Below are positions 1 through 5,068 of a stretch of 5,068 nucleotides of DNA, in pieces (position 1 is the first letter of the stretch; every line of letters begins with the position of its first letter). The position numbers and the translations under genes are program-made. The notes beneath the pieces are model-generated. The model ran no database searches. It worked only from the letters and a program-made list of their open reading frames with translations, and was not told where the DNA came from. Source of the DNA: Actinomycetota bacterium (GTDB lineage Bacteria > Actinomycetota > Actinomycetes > Nanopelagicales > Nanopelagicaceae). The stretch spans positions 1-5,068 of the forward strand of contig CANCUC010000074.1 of assembly GCA_947381255.1 (NCBI GenBank), read 5' to 3'.

Positions 1-524
1 AGACCATGTCCGAGCCAGGCTACGCACCAAGGTTCGTTAATTGGGGCAAAGTGCTTTACGCGATCACCAAAGTGCGCTGCGACTGCTGCTGCATATTTTC
101 CAAAGGCGGCAACTGTCTCGCGGCTACGCCAGCCACCCTTATCTTCCAGAGCTTGCGGAAGATCCCAATGATAAAGAGTGATGTACGGAGTAATACCTTG
201 CGCGAGTAAGTTATTAATTAAATTGTCATAAAAGGCAAAGCCGCGCTCTTCGCGAACCTCATCGCCATTTGGAAAGAGGCGGGACCATGAGATCGAAAGT
301 CGGTAACCCTTGATTCCAAGGCCATGCATAATCTCGATATCTGCTGGGTAACGGTGGTACATATCGCATGCCACATCACCGCTATCGCCATTATCGGTCT
401 TGCCGGGAGTGTGAGAGAAGGTATCCCAGATAGAAAGGCCACGGCCATCTTCTGCTGCAGCGCCTTCAACTTGGTAGGCAGCTGTTGCCGCCCCCCACAA
501 GAAATTGGTTGGGAAGTTTCTCAT
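1..524 (-). CDS. Family 1 glycoside hydrolase (beta-glucosidase type), N-terminal part, cut by window edge
   Basis: Probable cytosolic beta-glycosidase that hydrolyses beta-glucosides or related beta-linked disaccharides by a retaining mechanism. I read this frame directly: it is open from an ATG at 522-524 to the window edge, giving 174 complete residues of a family that usually has about 440-480. Visible GH1 landmarks are the N-terminal NFPTNFLWGAATAAYQVEGA (residues 3-22, with sugar-contacting Gln18), SIWDTFSHTPGK (31-42), GYRLSISWSRLFP (73-85), the YHWDLPQ strand (118-124; His119 and Trp120 line the glucose subsite) and INEPW (162-166), where Glu164 is the expected acid/base. The catalytic nucleophile lies outside the window. 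A strong AAGGAG sits 5 bases upstream of the ATG, fixing the start. No signal peptide is seen. The gene is 36 bases after the malic enzyme on the same strand with no terminator between, so it is likely in that operon. Exact substrate cannot be told from this half. Confidence 0.93.
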   Translation of the reverse strand, partial: MRNFPTNFLWGAATAAYQVEGAAAEDGRGLSIWDTFSHTPGKTDNGDSGDVACDMYHRYPADIEIMHGLGIKGYRLSISWSRLFPNGDEVREERGFAFYDNLINNLLAQGITPYITLYHWDLPQALEDKGGWRSRETVAAFGKYAAAVAAHFGDRVKHFAPINEPWCVAWLGHG

Positions 525-529
525 CTGAA

Positions 530-535
530 CTCCTT
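530..535 (-). promoter_or_regulatory. Ribosome binding site of the GH1 gene
   Basis: AAGGAG, read on the minus strand, lies 5 bases before the ATG at 522-524. It is the strongest Shine-Dalgarno match in the window. It supports independent initiation of the glycosidase even though the 36-base gap to the malic enzyme stop shows no hairpin/T-run terminator. Confidence 0.8.
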
Positions 536-560
536 CGATAGTTTCTTAACGAGATAAAGA

Positions 561-1940
561 TTAATTAGCAGATGCTCGAACTGCAGCAGCTACTGATGTG
601 ACAACGCGAGGATCGAAAACGCTAGGGACAATAAAGTTGGCATTGAGTTGGTCGGTACTTACACAATCAGCGATTGCATTCGCGGCGGCCACCAACATCT
701 TGTCCGTGATTTTGTGAATTCGACCATCGAGCAAACCGCGGAAAATTCCCGGGAAGGCCAGAACGTTGTTGATCTGGTTGGGATGATCACTACGACCTGT
801 AGCAACTACCGCTGCATACTTCCGCGCGATTACGGGATCAATTTCAGGCTCTGGGTTTGCAAGCGCAAAGACAATTGAGCCGGGAGCCATTGATGCGACA
901 TCGGATTCAGTCAAGACATTAGGTGCGCTAACTCCGATGAAGATATCTGCTCCAACCATGGCATCAGACAAACTCCCACGAAATTCACCTGGGTCACAGT
1001 TATCTACAAACCAGGTGCGCATGACATCATCACCGGGTTTAGTTTCGTGAACTAGTCCGTCTTTATCAAAACCAATGATGTGCTTCGCTCCGCTAGCAAC
1101 AAGCAGGCGTGCAACGGCAGTTCCAGCAGCTCCAGCACCACTCATCACAATCTTGCTATCAGCGAGATTCTTCTTTACAAATTTGAGGGCATTTGAAATC
1201 GCAGCGAGTACGACGATCGCGGTTCCATGTTGATCATCATGGAAAACTGGAATATCAAGAAGCTCGCGGAGCCTACGTTCTACCTCAAAGCAACGTGGAG
1301 CAGAGATATCTTCTAAGTTAATGCCACCATATACCGGAGCGATAATTTGAACGGTTCGAACAATCTCATCGACATCTTGGGTATCAAGACAGACCGGCCA
1401 AGCATCTACATCTGCAAAGCGCTTGAAGAGAGCAGCTTTACCTTCCATGACGGGAAGGGCGGCAGCAGGTCCGATATTTCCAAGCCCGAGAACCGCGGAG
1501 CCATCTGTAACAACTGCAACCGTATTGCGCTTAATTGTTAAGCGACGCGCATCAGAAGGATCTGCTGCAATTGCTTGCGAGATACGTGCGACGCCAGGTG
1601 TGTACGCGCGCGAAAGATCATCACGCGTCTTAAGTGGAACTTTTGAGGTCACTTCAATTTTTCCACCGAGATGGAGCAAAAATGTTCGATCACTCACCTT
1701 GCGAACTGTGAGCAATGGATTTTCGGAGATGGCGGCGGTAATGCGTTCAGCATGTTCGCTATCGTGGGCGTCACACGAAACGTCAATCGTTACTCGGTCA
1801 ATAAAAGACTCAACGACGTCGAGCGCTGTGATGGATGCACCTGCTGCGGTAATCGCTGCGGTGATCTCTGCAACAGGTTGAGCTGATGGTGGACCATCAA
1901 CGCGGATCGTTATTGCATAACCAGGACTGGTTGAAGCCAT
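561..1940 (-). CDS. NAD-dependent malic enzyme with N-terminal ACT domain
   Basis: Cytosolic enzyme converting malate to pyruvate and CO2 with reduction of NAD(P)+, linking the TCA cycle to pyruvate. The 459-residue protein has an ACT-type regulatory domain at about 8-85, then the short bacterial malic enzyme core. Core landmarks are SRAYTPGVA with catalytic Tyr113, VTDGSAVLGLGNIG (144-157), MEGKAALFK with catalytic Lys168, NLEDI with metal ligands Glu210 and Asp211, and FHDDQHGTA with metal ligand Asp236. The Rossmann loop GAGAAG is at 268-273, followed by Asp292 ending the second strand (IIGFD), which favours NAD over NADP. NPEPE (362-366) and PNQINN (387-392) complete the active site. The ACT domain suggests allosteric control by a small molecule, possibly an amino acid; the ligand is unknown. 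The ATG shares its A with the upp stop (TAATG), and GGAG lies 7 bases upstream inside upp, so translational coupling is likely. All key residues are present and nothing looks broken. Confidence 0.95.
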   Translation of the reverse strand: MASTSPGYAITIRVDGPPSAQPVAEITAAITAAGASITALDVVESFIDRVTIDVSCDAHDSEHAERITAAISENPLLTVRKVSDRTFLLHLGGKIEVTSKVPLKTRDDLSRAYTPGVARISQAIAADPSDARRLTIKRNTVAVVTDGSAVLGLGNIGPAAALPVMEGKAALFKRFADVDAWPVCLDTQDVDEIVRTVQIIAPVYGGINLEDISAPRCFEVERRLRELLDIPVFHDDQHGTAIVVLAAISNALKFVKKNLADSKIVMSGAGAAGTAVARLLVASGAKHIIGFDKDGLVHETKPGDDVMRTWFVDNCDPGEFRGSLSDAMVGADIFIGVSAPNVLTESDVASMAPGSIVFALANPEPEIDPVIARKYAAVVATGRSDHPNQINNVLAFPGIFRGLLDGRIHKITDKMLVAAANAIADCVSTDQLNANFIVPSVFDPRVVTSVAAAVRASAN

Positions 1941-1951
1941 TACACAACTCC
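1938..1951 (-). promoter_or_regulatory. upp / malic enzyme overlap with internal RBS (TAATG junction)
   Basis: On the minus strand the upp stop TAA (1942-1940) and the malic enzyme ATG (1940-1938) share one base. GGAG at 1951-1948, formed by the last codons of upp, is spaced 7 bases from that ATG. The arrangement implies one mRNA and translational coupling, where ribosomes finishing upp reinitiate on the malic enzyme. Confidence 0.75.
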
Positions 1952-2578
1952 GTAAAGTCGATCGCCAGCATCACCGAGACCGGGGATGATGTAACCCTTT
2001 TCATTTAATTTCTCATCAAGAGCCGCTGTCACCAAAGTTAGATTTGCGCTTGTTCCTTCAAATTCTTTCTCAAGTGCTGCGACACCTTCAGGTGAAGAGA
2101 GGATGCAGATCATGGTGATATCTGTTGCGCCTAAATCGATGAGGTAATGAATTGCTGAGATGAGAGTTCCGCCGGTTGCCAACATCGGATCAAGAACGAA
2201 GCATTCATGGTTGTGCAAATCTTGTGGCAGACGATTGGCATAGGTCTTTGCTTGCAAAGTATGTTCATCGCGAACCATTCCCAAGAAACCAACTTGAACA
2301 GATGGCATCAAACGCACCATTCCATCCAACATTCCAAGACCAGCGCGCAGGATTGGAATAACGACCGCATCTGGCTTGGCCATAACGGCGCCTTCCGCCA
2401 TCGCGACCGGAGTTTTCACTGTTACTGGAACGGTTTTAACCTCACGGGTGGCTTCATAGGCGAGCAAGGTCACGATCTCCCCAATTAACTCCCGAAAGAT
2501 GGAGGAAGGGGTTTTCTCGTCTCGCAATATTGTCACTTTGTGGGTGATGAGCGGATGTTGTGCCACATGAACTTTCAC
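1940..2578 (-). CDS. upp: Uracil phosphoribosyltransferase (GTG start)
   Basis: Pyrimidine salvage enzyme of the cytosol: uracil + PRPP gives UMP + pyrophosphate. Starting at the GTG at 2578-2576 gives 212 residues, close to the usual 208-210, and begins with the family's typical KVHVAQHPLITHK. Other landmarks, numbered from the GTG, are LRDEKTPSSIFRE (18-30), PILRAGLGM (75-83), the PRPP-binding loop LDPMLATGGTLISA (129-142) and the uracil-binding C-terminus YIIPGLGDAGDRLYG (196-210). The frame stays open upstream to an ATG at 2650. That start would add 24 residues foreign to the family and overlap the divergent gene's start, so I reject it. No good Shine-Dalgarno precedes the GTG, but a -10-like TAAAGT lies 7 bases before it, which suggests a leaderless mRNA. 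It is the first gene of a probable operon with the malic enzyme and GH1 glycosidase. Confidence 0.95.
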   Translation of the reverse strand: MKVHVAQHPLITHKVTILRDEKTPSSIFRELIGEIVTLLAYEATREVKTVPVTVKTPVAMAEGAVMAKPDAVVIPILRAGLGMLDGMVRLMPSVQVGFLGMVRDEHTLQAKTYANRLPQDLHNHECFVLDPMLATGGTLISAIHYLIDLGATDITMICILSSPEGVAALEKEFEGTSANLTLVTAALDEKLNEKGYIIPGLGDAGDRLYGVV

Positions 2579-2585
2579 ATCGCCG

Positions 2586-2614
2586 ACTTTACCCGCGTAA
2601 GTCAACCTTGTCGC
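2586..2614 (-). promoter_or_regulatory. Candidate promoter for upp operon, leaderless type
   Basis: On the minus strand, GCGACA (2614-2609, four of six to TTGACA) is followed after 17 bases by TAAAGT (2591-2586, four of six to TATAAT with both T ends and the second-position A). Transcription 6-8 bases downstream would begin at or within a base or two of the GTG at 2578. This is a by-eye match in a 64-base divergent gap that must hold a promoter. A TTGACT also present at 2605-2600 is only 8 bases from this -10 and cannot pair with it. Confidence 0.4.
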
Positions 2615-2636
2615 CTGTCCTAAACGGTGGAACGAT
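2608..2636 (+). promoter_or_regulatory. Weak candidate promoter for the TadA-associated gene / tadA
   Basis: TTGTCG (2608-2613) and AACGAT (2631-2636) are 17 bases apart, and AACGAT ends 6 bases before the ATG at 2643, so this would also be a near-leaderless start. The -10 lacks the first T. TAAACG at 2621-2626 is an alternative -10 without a convincing -35. A promoter is expected here because the gene is divergent from upp, but its exact place is uncertain. Confidence 0.25.
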
Positions 2637-2642
2637 GCAGGC

Positions 2643-3122
2643 ATGACCAACCAAGCGGATCACAGCGCCGATGACTTTGGCGTACTTGCTTGGCGTGAAG
2701 AAGGGTTATGGCGTGCCTCACGCCTCACCATTACCAGGGATCTCGGTTCGATTATGGACCAACTCAAAGCACAGCAAGGCGATAGCGGTTCGGTCGCACT
2801 CATCGCAATTGATGAAGAGTTTTTTATCATCGCTCGAAGCACCGGACGAACAATGCAGATGATGTTGAGCGATGTGACCTATGCCGTGGAATATGAAATT
2901 GCCGCCGATTTGATTGATGCGCTCGATCTGCCTTTTCCAGAAGATGATGACGATCCACAACCTGGTGGAGATATTGATCTGCTCTCTGATTTTGGAATCA
3001 ATGCCATGGACTTAGAAATTATGAGCGATGACCTTGAAATGTATCCGGAAGAACAAATTACCTCCCTCGCACATCGCTTGGGCTTCGGTGAGCAGTTCGA
3101 TCAACTATATGATCGTGATTAA
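2643..3122 (+). CDS. tRNA adenosine deaminase-associated protein (actinobacterial family)
   Basis: Small acidic cytosolic protein of 159 residues. I recognise it as the actinobacterial family encoded directly upstream of tadA and named for that association; no biochemical role is established that I know of. Recognisable blocks are DDFGVLAWREEGLWRA (10-25), IDEEFFIIAR (56-65), LSDVTYAVEYEIA (75-87), an acidic stretch PEDDDD (99-104), DIDLLSDFGINAMDL (110-124) and the conserved C-terminus EMYPEEQITSLAHRLGFGE (132-150). There is no membrane segment, signal peptide or catalytic motif. Its TAA overlaps the tadA ATG by one base, which implies coupled synthesis in similar amounts and fits a partner or chaperone role for TadA (inference). 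The ATG at 2643 has only a weak GGTGGA 10 bases upstream, and initiation may be leaderless. Confidence 0.88.
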   Translation: MTNQADHSADDFGVLAWREEGLWRASRLTITRDLGSIMDQLKAQQGDSGSVALIAIDEEFFIIARSTGRTMQMMLSDVTYAVEYEIAADLIDALDLPFPEDDDDPQPGGDIDLLSDFGINAMDLEIMSDDLEMYPEEQITSLAHRLGFGEQFDQLYDRD

Positions 3123-3574
3123 TGACTGATTACGAATTATTGATGCGCCAAGCTTTGGCGCTAGCCATCAAAGCAGCTGCTACGGATGAAGTACCTGTTG
3201 GTGCGCTTGTCGTTAATCCCGAGGGGCTAGTGGTTGGAGTCGGAAATAATCTTCGCGAAGCCGAGCACGATCCGACTGCACATGCCGAGATAGTTGCGCT
3301 ACGCCAAGCCTCTTCATTACGAGAAAGCTGGCGGCTAGATGACCACACCTTGGTTGTCACGCTGGAGCCTTGCGCGATGTGCGCTGGAGCGATTGCACAA
3401 TCTCGAATTAAGACTCTGGTCTTTGGAGCATGGGATGAGAAAGCTGGCGCCGTTGGTTCAGTGTGGGATGTATTGCGAGATCCCCGATCCCCATTGCAAG
3501 TAGAAGTAATTTCAGGAGTTCTTGAAGTTGAGTGCTCCACTATTTTGCAAGAGTTTTTTAAAGCGAAGCGTTAA
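3122..3574 (+). CDS. tadA: tRNA-specific adenosine deaminase (A34 to I34)
   Basis: Zinc enzyme that deaminates adenosine 34 of tRNA-Arg(ACG) to inosine, letting one tRNA read CGU, CGC and CGA. The 150-residue length is normal for the bacterial enzyme. The cytidine/deoxycytidylate deaminase fold is evident: VPVGALVV (24-31), GNNLREAEHDPTAHAE (41-56) with zinc ligand His54 and proton shuttle Glu56, and LEPCAMCAGAI (81-91) with zinc ligands Cys84 and Cys87. The C-terminal segment FGAWDEKAGAVGS (101-113) is typical of TadA and separates it from guanine or cytosine deaminases. The ATG overlaps the upstream stop (TAATG), and there is no separate Shine-Dalgarno, so translation is probably coupled. 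A tRNA-Ser follows 17 bases after the stop. No key residue is missing. Confidence 0.96.
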   Translation: MTDYELLMRQALALAIKAAATDEVPVGALVVNPEGLVVGVGNNLREAEHDPTAHAEIVALRQASSLRESWRLDDHTLVVTLEPCAMCAGAIAQSRIKTLVFGAWDEKAGAVGSVWDVLRDPRSPLQVEVISGVLEVECSTILQEFFKAKR

Positions 3575-3591
3575 GGCGTATCGTCACCCAT

Positions 3592-3679
3592 GGTGGCGTG
3601 TCTGAGTGGCCTAAAGAGCACGTCTCGAAAGCGTGTGTCGGGCAACCGACCGTGGGTTCAAATCCCACCGCCACCGCCA
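3592..3679 (+). tRNA. tRNA-Ser (anticodon CGA)
   Basis: Complete 88-base serine tRNA reading UCG. The acceptor stem GGTGGCG (3592-3598) pairs with CGCCACC (3669-3675), followed by discriminator G and an encoded CCA (3677-3679). The D stem is TCT/AGA (3601-3603 with 3615-3617). The anticodon stem CACGT/GCGTG (3619-3623, 3631-3635) encloses the loop CTCGAAA with anticodon CGA at 3626-3628. The long class II variable arm (3636-3651) has stem GTCGG/CCGAC and loop GCAA. The T arm is GTGGG-TTCAAAT-CCCAC (3652-3668). It lies 17 bases after tadA on the same strand and may be read through from tadA; I found no convincing separate promoter. It is not itself a known TadA substrate, because position 34 is C. 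Confidence 0.97.
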
Positions 3680-3685
3680 CAATAA

Positions 3686-5068
3686 TTACGAGTGTTGCTT
3701 GAGAATAATTTCATACGATGGATTGAGAATTACCAAGTTTCCATCGTTCTCACCGACCATGCCCTCAGCGCAGATTGTTGAACCTACTCCGAGGCCGGTA
3801 ATTTCACGGCGACCGATAAATTGCAATGTGATTCCGCCAGTCTCATCCCAGACCTCAACATCCACATGGGGAGAAGAGCTAGCTGGTGCATTGCGAATAG
3901 CAGTTACATGTCCCTGGATATGTGCGCGATGTCGCCACTGAACAGTACCGATCGGCTTGATGTCTTCGGCATAGTGGCTGGTCTCCAAAGCTTCATCAAC
4001 CGTATCTTCAACTCTGCGCGTCTGCTGCTTCGGAGTTTCTGATTCGACAATGTCGGAGGCATGCTCGAGTTGATGGTGAAGTTCCGCGCCATCAATAATC
4101 TTCTCGACATCGAAAGGAATAATCGTTGCCACTACGCGAGGCAGTTGAGAGATAGGCGCTGCGATCGCTTCAGCAGTCCGGTCGTGCAAGATAGTTCCGA
4201 GTAGCCCAGAGTACGAACGACGCGGTAGCAAAAGTGTTAAATCATCCTGGGAATCCGCGGTCATGCGAATTGCATATTCAACGGCGGCATTAGGTAGGCG
4301 CCGATCAGGGCAGTCGATTAAGTCGAGTGCAATATCGCTAAGTGCACGGTTCTTAGCCCAAGCTTCTTTTAATTCATTGGCTCTCTGATCATCGACGACA
4401 AAGTGAAGTGCGTTGAGCGTATGAGGATTGAGAGAACGGGCATACCGAACTGCTCCGACTGTAGCCAGATCAACATTGTCGACGAGAACAGTTACATCAT
4501 GGCGGGTAACTTTTGTAGCACGCTCGTGGGTAATCTCGGTTCGAAGGGCGGTCTGTTCGCGACGATAGCGACGATTCAAGCGAGTCAGAAGAACGACGAG
4601 GATTGGCGCCAGGACCAGGATCACCCATGCCCCTTCTGCAAACTTAACTACCGCGAAGATGATGATGATCGCAAAAGAGACGATTCCAGAGACGGTGTTA
4701 ACCGCCCACTTGTAGCGCCAACCCTTTTGGCGTTGGGTCTTTGCTCGCTTTGCCATTCCAAAACCAACGAGCGTAAATCCAGTGAAAACTCCGAGTGCAT
4801 AAAAGGCTACGAGGTGATTTACCGAAGCCCCAGTGACAATCACGAGCGCTGTCGCACATGAAGCCAAGAGCAAGATTCCATTTGAGAAAGCCAGGCGGTG
4901 TCCGCGCTTAGTGAGTTGGCGAGGTAAGAATCCATCGTTCGCTACGAAATTTACAAGATACGGGAATCCGCTATATGCGGTGTTAGCGCCAGTAATAAGA
5001 ATCAACATGGTTGCGCCTTGAACAATGTAGAAGAAGACATTTCCAAATGCGCCAGTGCCAAGCGTCGC
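3686..5068 (-). CDS. APC-superfamily (KimA-like) permease with USP-like domain fused to C-terminal OB-fold domain; N-terminus outside window
   Basis: The frame is open from the window edge to a TAA at 3688-3686, giving 460 residues of an incomplete protein. The ATG at 5008 lies inside a membrane helix and is not the start. Numbered from the edge, five hydrophobic segments (about 10-29, 62-80, 84-104, 121-143, 145-162) match the last helices of a 12-helix amino acid/polyamine/organocation carrier. The segment ANTAYSGFPYL (28-38) plus NDGFLPRQL (44-52) and RLAFSNGI (58-65) is characteristic of the KimA-like branch, whose Bacillus member imports potassium. Residues about 190-320 form a cytosolic universal-stress-protein-like domain (VTVLVDNVD at 192-200, LTLLLPRR at 277-284). 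An acidic linker (321-371) leads to a domain at 372-456 with OB-fold hallmarks: IQGHVTAIR (384-392), VDVEVWDETGGITLQFIGRR (402-421), STICAEGMV (430-438) and LVILNPSYEI (445-454). Substrate (potassium or an amino acid) is unproven. The gene converges on the tRNA-Ser with 6 bases between them. Confidence 0.87.
   Translation of the reverse strand, partial: ATLGTGAFGNVFFYIVQGATMLILITGANTAYSGFPYLVNFVANDGFLPRQLTKRGHRLAFSNGILLLASCATALVIVTGASVNHLVAFYALGVFTGFTLVGFGMAKRAKTQRQKGWRYKWAVNTVSGIVSFAIIIIFAVVKFAEGAWVILVLAPILVVLLTRLNRRYRREQTALRTEITHERATKVTRHDVTVLVDNVDLATVGAVRYARSLNPHTLNALHFVVDDQRANELKEAWAKNRALSDIALDLIDCPDRRLPNAAVEYAIRMTADSQDDLTLLLPRRSYSGLLGTILHDRTAEAIAAPISQLPRVVATIIPFDVEKIIDGAELHHQLEHASDIVESETPKQQTRRVEDTVDEALETSHYAEDIKPIGTVQWRHRAHIQGHVTAIRNAPASSSPHVDVEVWDETGGITLQFIGRREITGLGVGSTICAEGMVGENDGNLVILNPSYEIILKQHS

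Noticed and set aside
218..469. 83-codon minus-strand frame near the left edge
   Set aside because: It is out of frame with the GH1 coding sequence, whose motifs (QVEGA, YHWDLPQ, INEPW) prove the other frame.
1423..1881. 152-codon plus-strand frame opposite the malic enzyme
   Set aside because: It is a shadow frame with low-complexity Ser/Ala/Arg content, opposite a gene with intact catalytic motifs.
2579..2650. N-terminal extension of upp from the ATG at 2650 (236 residues)
   Set aside because: The extra 24 residues do not resemble the family, the usual length is matched from the GTG at 2578, and the extension would overlap the divergent ATG at 2643.
3130..3540. 136-codon open frame antisense to tadA
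   Set aside because: It lies wholly opposite a clear enzyme, its Ser/Thr/Arg-rich translation resembles no family, and no RBS or promoter fits it.
3592..3679. tRNA-Ser 3' end as an integration (att) site
   Set aside because: No integrase, no repeated copy of the tRNA 3' end and no foreign-looking genes are in the window; the CCACCGCCACCGCCA run is explained by the T stem, acceptor stem and CCA.
3633..3941. 102-codon plus-strand frame starting within the tRNA
   Set aside because: It begins inside the tRNA-Ser and runs antisense to the permease; no protein-like features.
4403..4861. 152-codon plus-strand frame opposite the permease
   Set aside because: It is a shadow of the minus-strand gene; the translation shows no recognisable domain.
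5006..5008. ATG at 5008 as the permease start
   Set aside because: The frame continues upstream to the window edge, and the ATG falls inside a hydrophobic helix, so it is internal.

Overview
The window reads as a compact bacterial chromosome segment, most likely from an actinobacterium. The best clue is the pair at 2643-3574. A tRNA adenosine deaminase (TadA) is preceded by the small acidic 'tRNA adenosine deaminase-associated' protein, a family I know only from Actinobacteria. A divergent upp and a downstream tRNA-Ser also fit actinobacterial gene order. Base composition by eye is near 50% GC, not the very high GC of soil actinomycetes, and intergenic spaces are tiny (1-base overlaps, 6, 17, 36 and 64 bases). 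That combination suggests a streamlined, perhaps freshwater (acI/Nanopelagicales-like) lineage. The lineage is an inference, not a demonstrated identity.

Left block, minus strand (transcribed 2578 to 1): upp (uracil phosphoribosyltransferase), then a NAD-type malic enzyme with an N-terminal ACT domain, then the first 174 residues of a family 1 glycoside hydrolase (beta-glucosidase type) cut by the window edge. upp and the malic enzyme overlap by one base (TAATG). The malic enzyme and the hydrolase are 36 bases apart with no visible terminator, so the three look co-transcribed.

Middle block, plus strand (2643 to 3679): the TadA-associated protein, tadA (again a TAATG overlap), and a complete tRNA-Ser with anticodon CGA, long variable arm and encoded CCA, 17 bases after tadA. 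The 64-base gap between the upp GTG and the plus-strand ATG must hold both divergent promoters. The upp promoter candidate is placed so that its transcript would begin at or next to the start codon (leaderless).

Right block, minus strand (3686 to beyond 5068): the C-terminal 460 residues of an APC-superfamily permease of the KimA-like type (possible potassium transporter). It carries five visible membrane segments, a cytosolic universal-stress-protein-like domain and, after an acidic linker, an OB-fold domain. That OB-fold resembles a protein that other actinobacteria encode as a separate gene near the permease and Trk potassium-uptake genes. This permease/OB-fold fusion is the most unusual item here. 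The gene ends 6 bases from the tRNA, facing it.

No CRISPR array, insertion sequence, phage gene or integration site was seen, and no gene-free stretch exceeds about 70 bases. Most of the window is housekeeping, and I do not see an entirely new multi-gene system.
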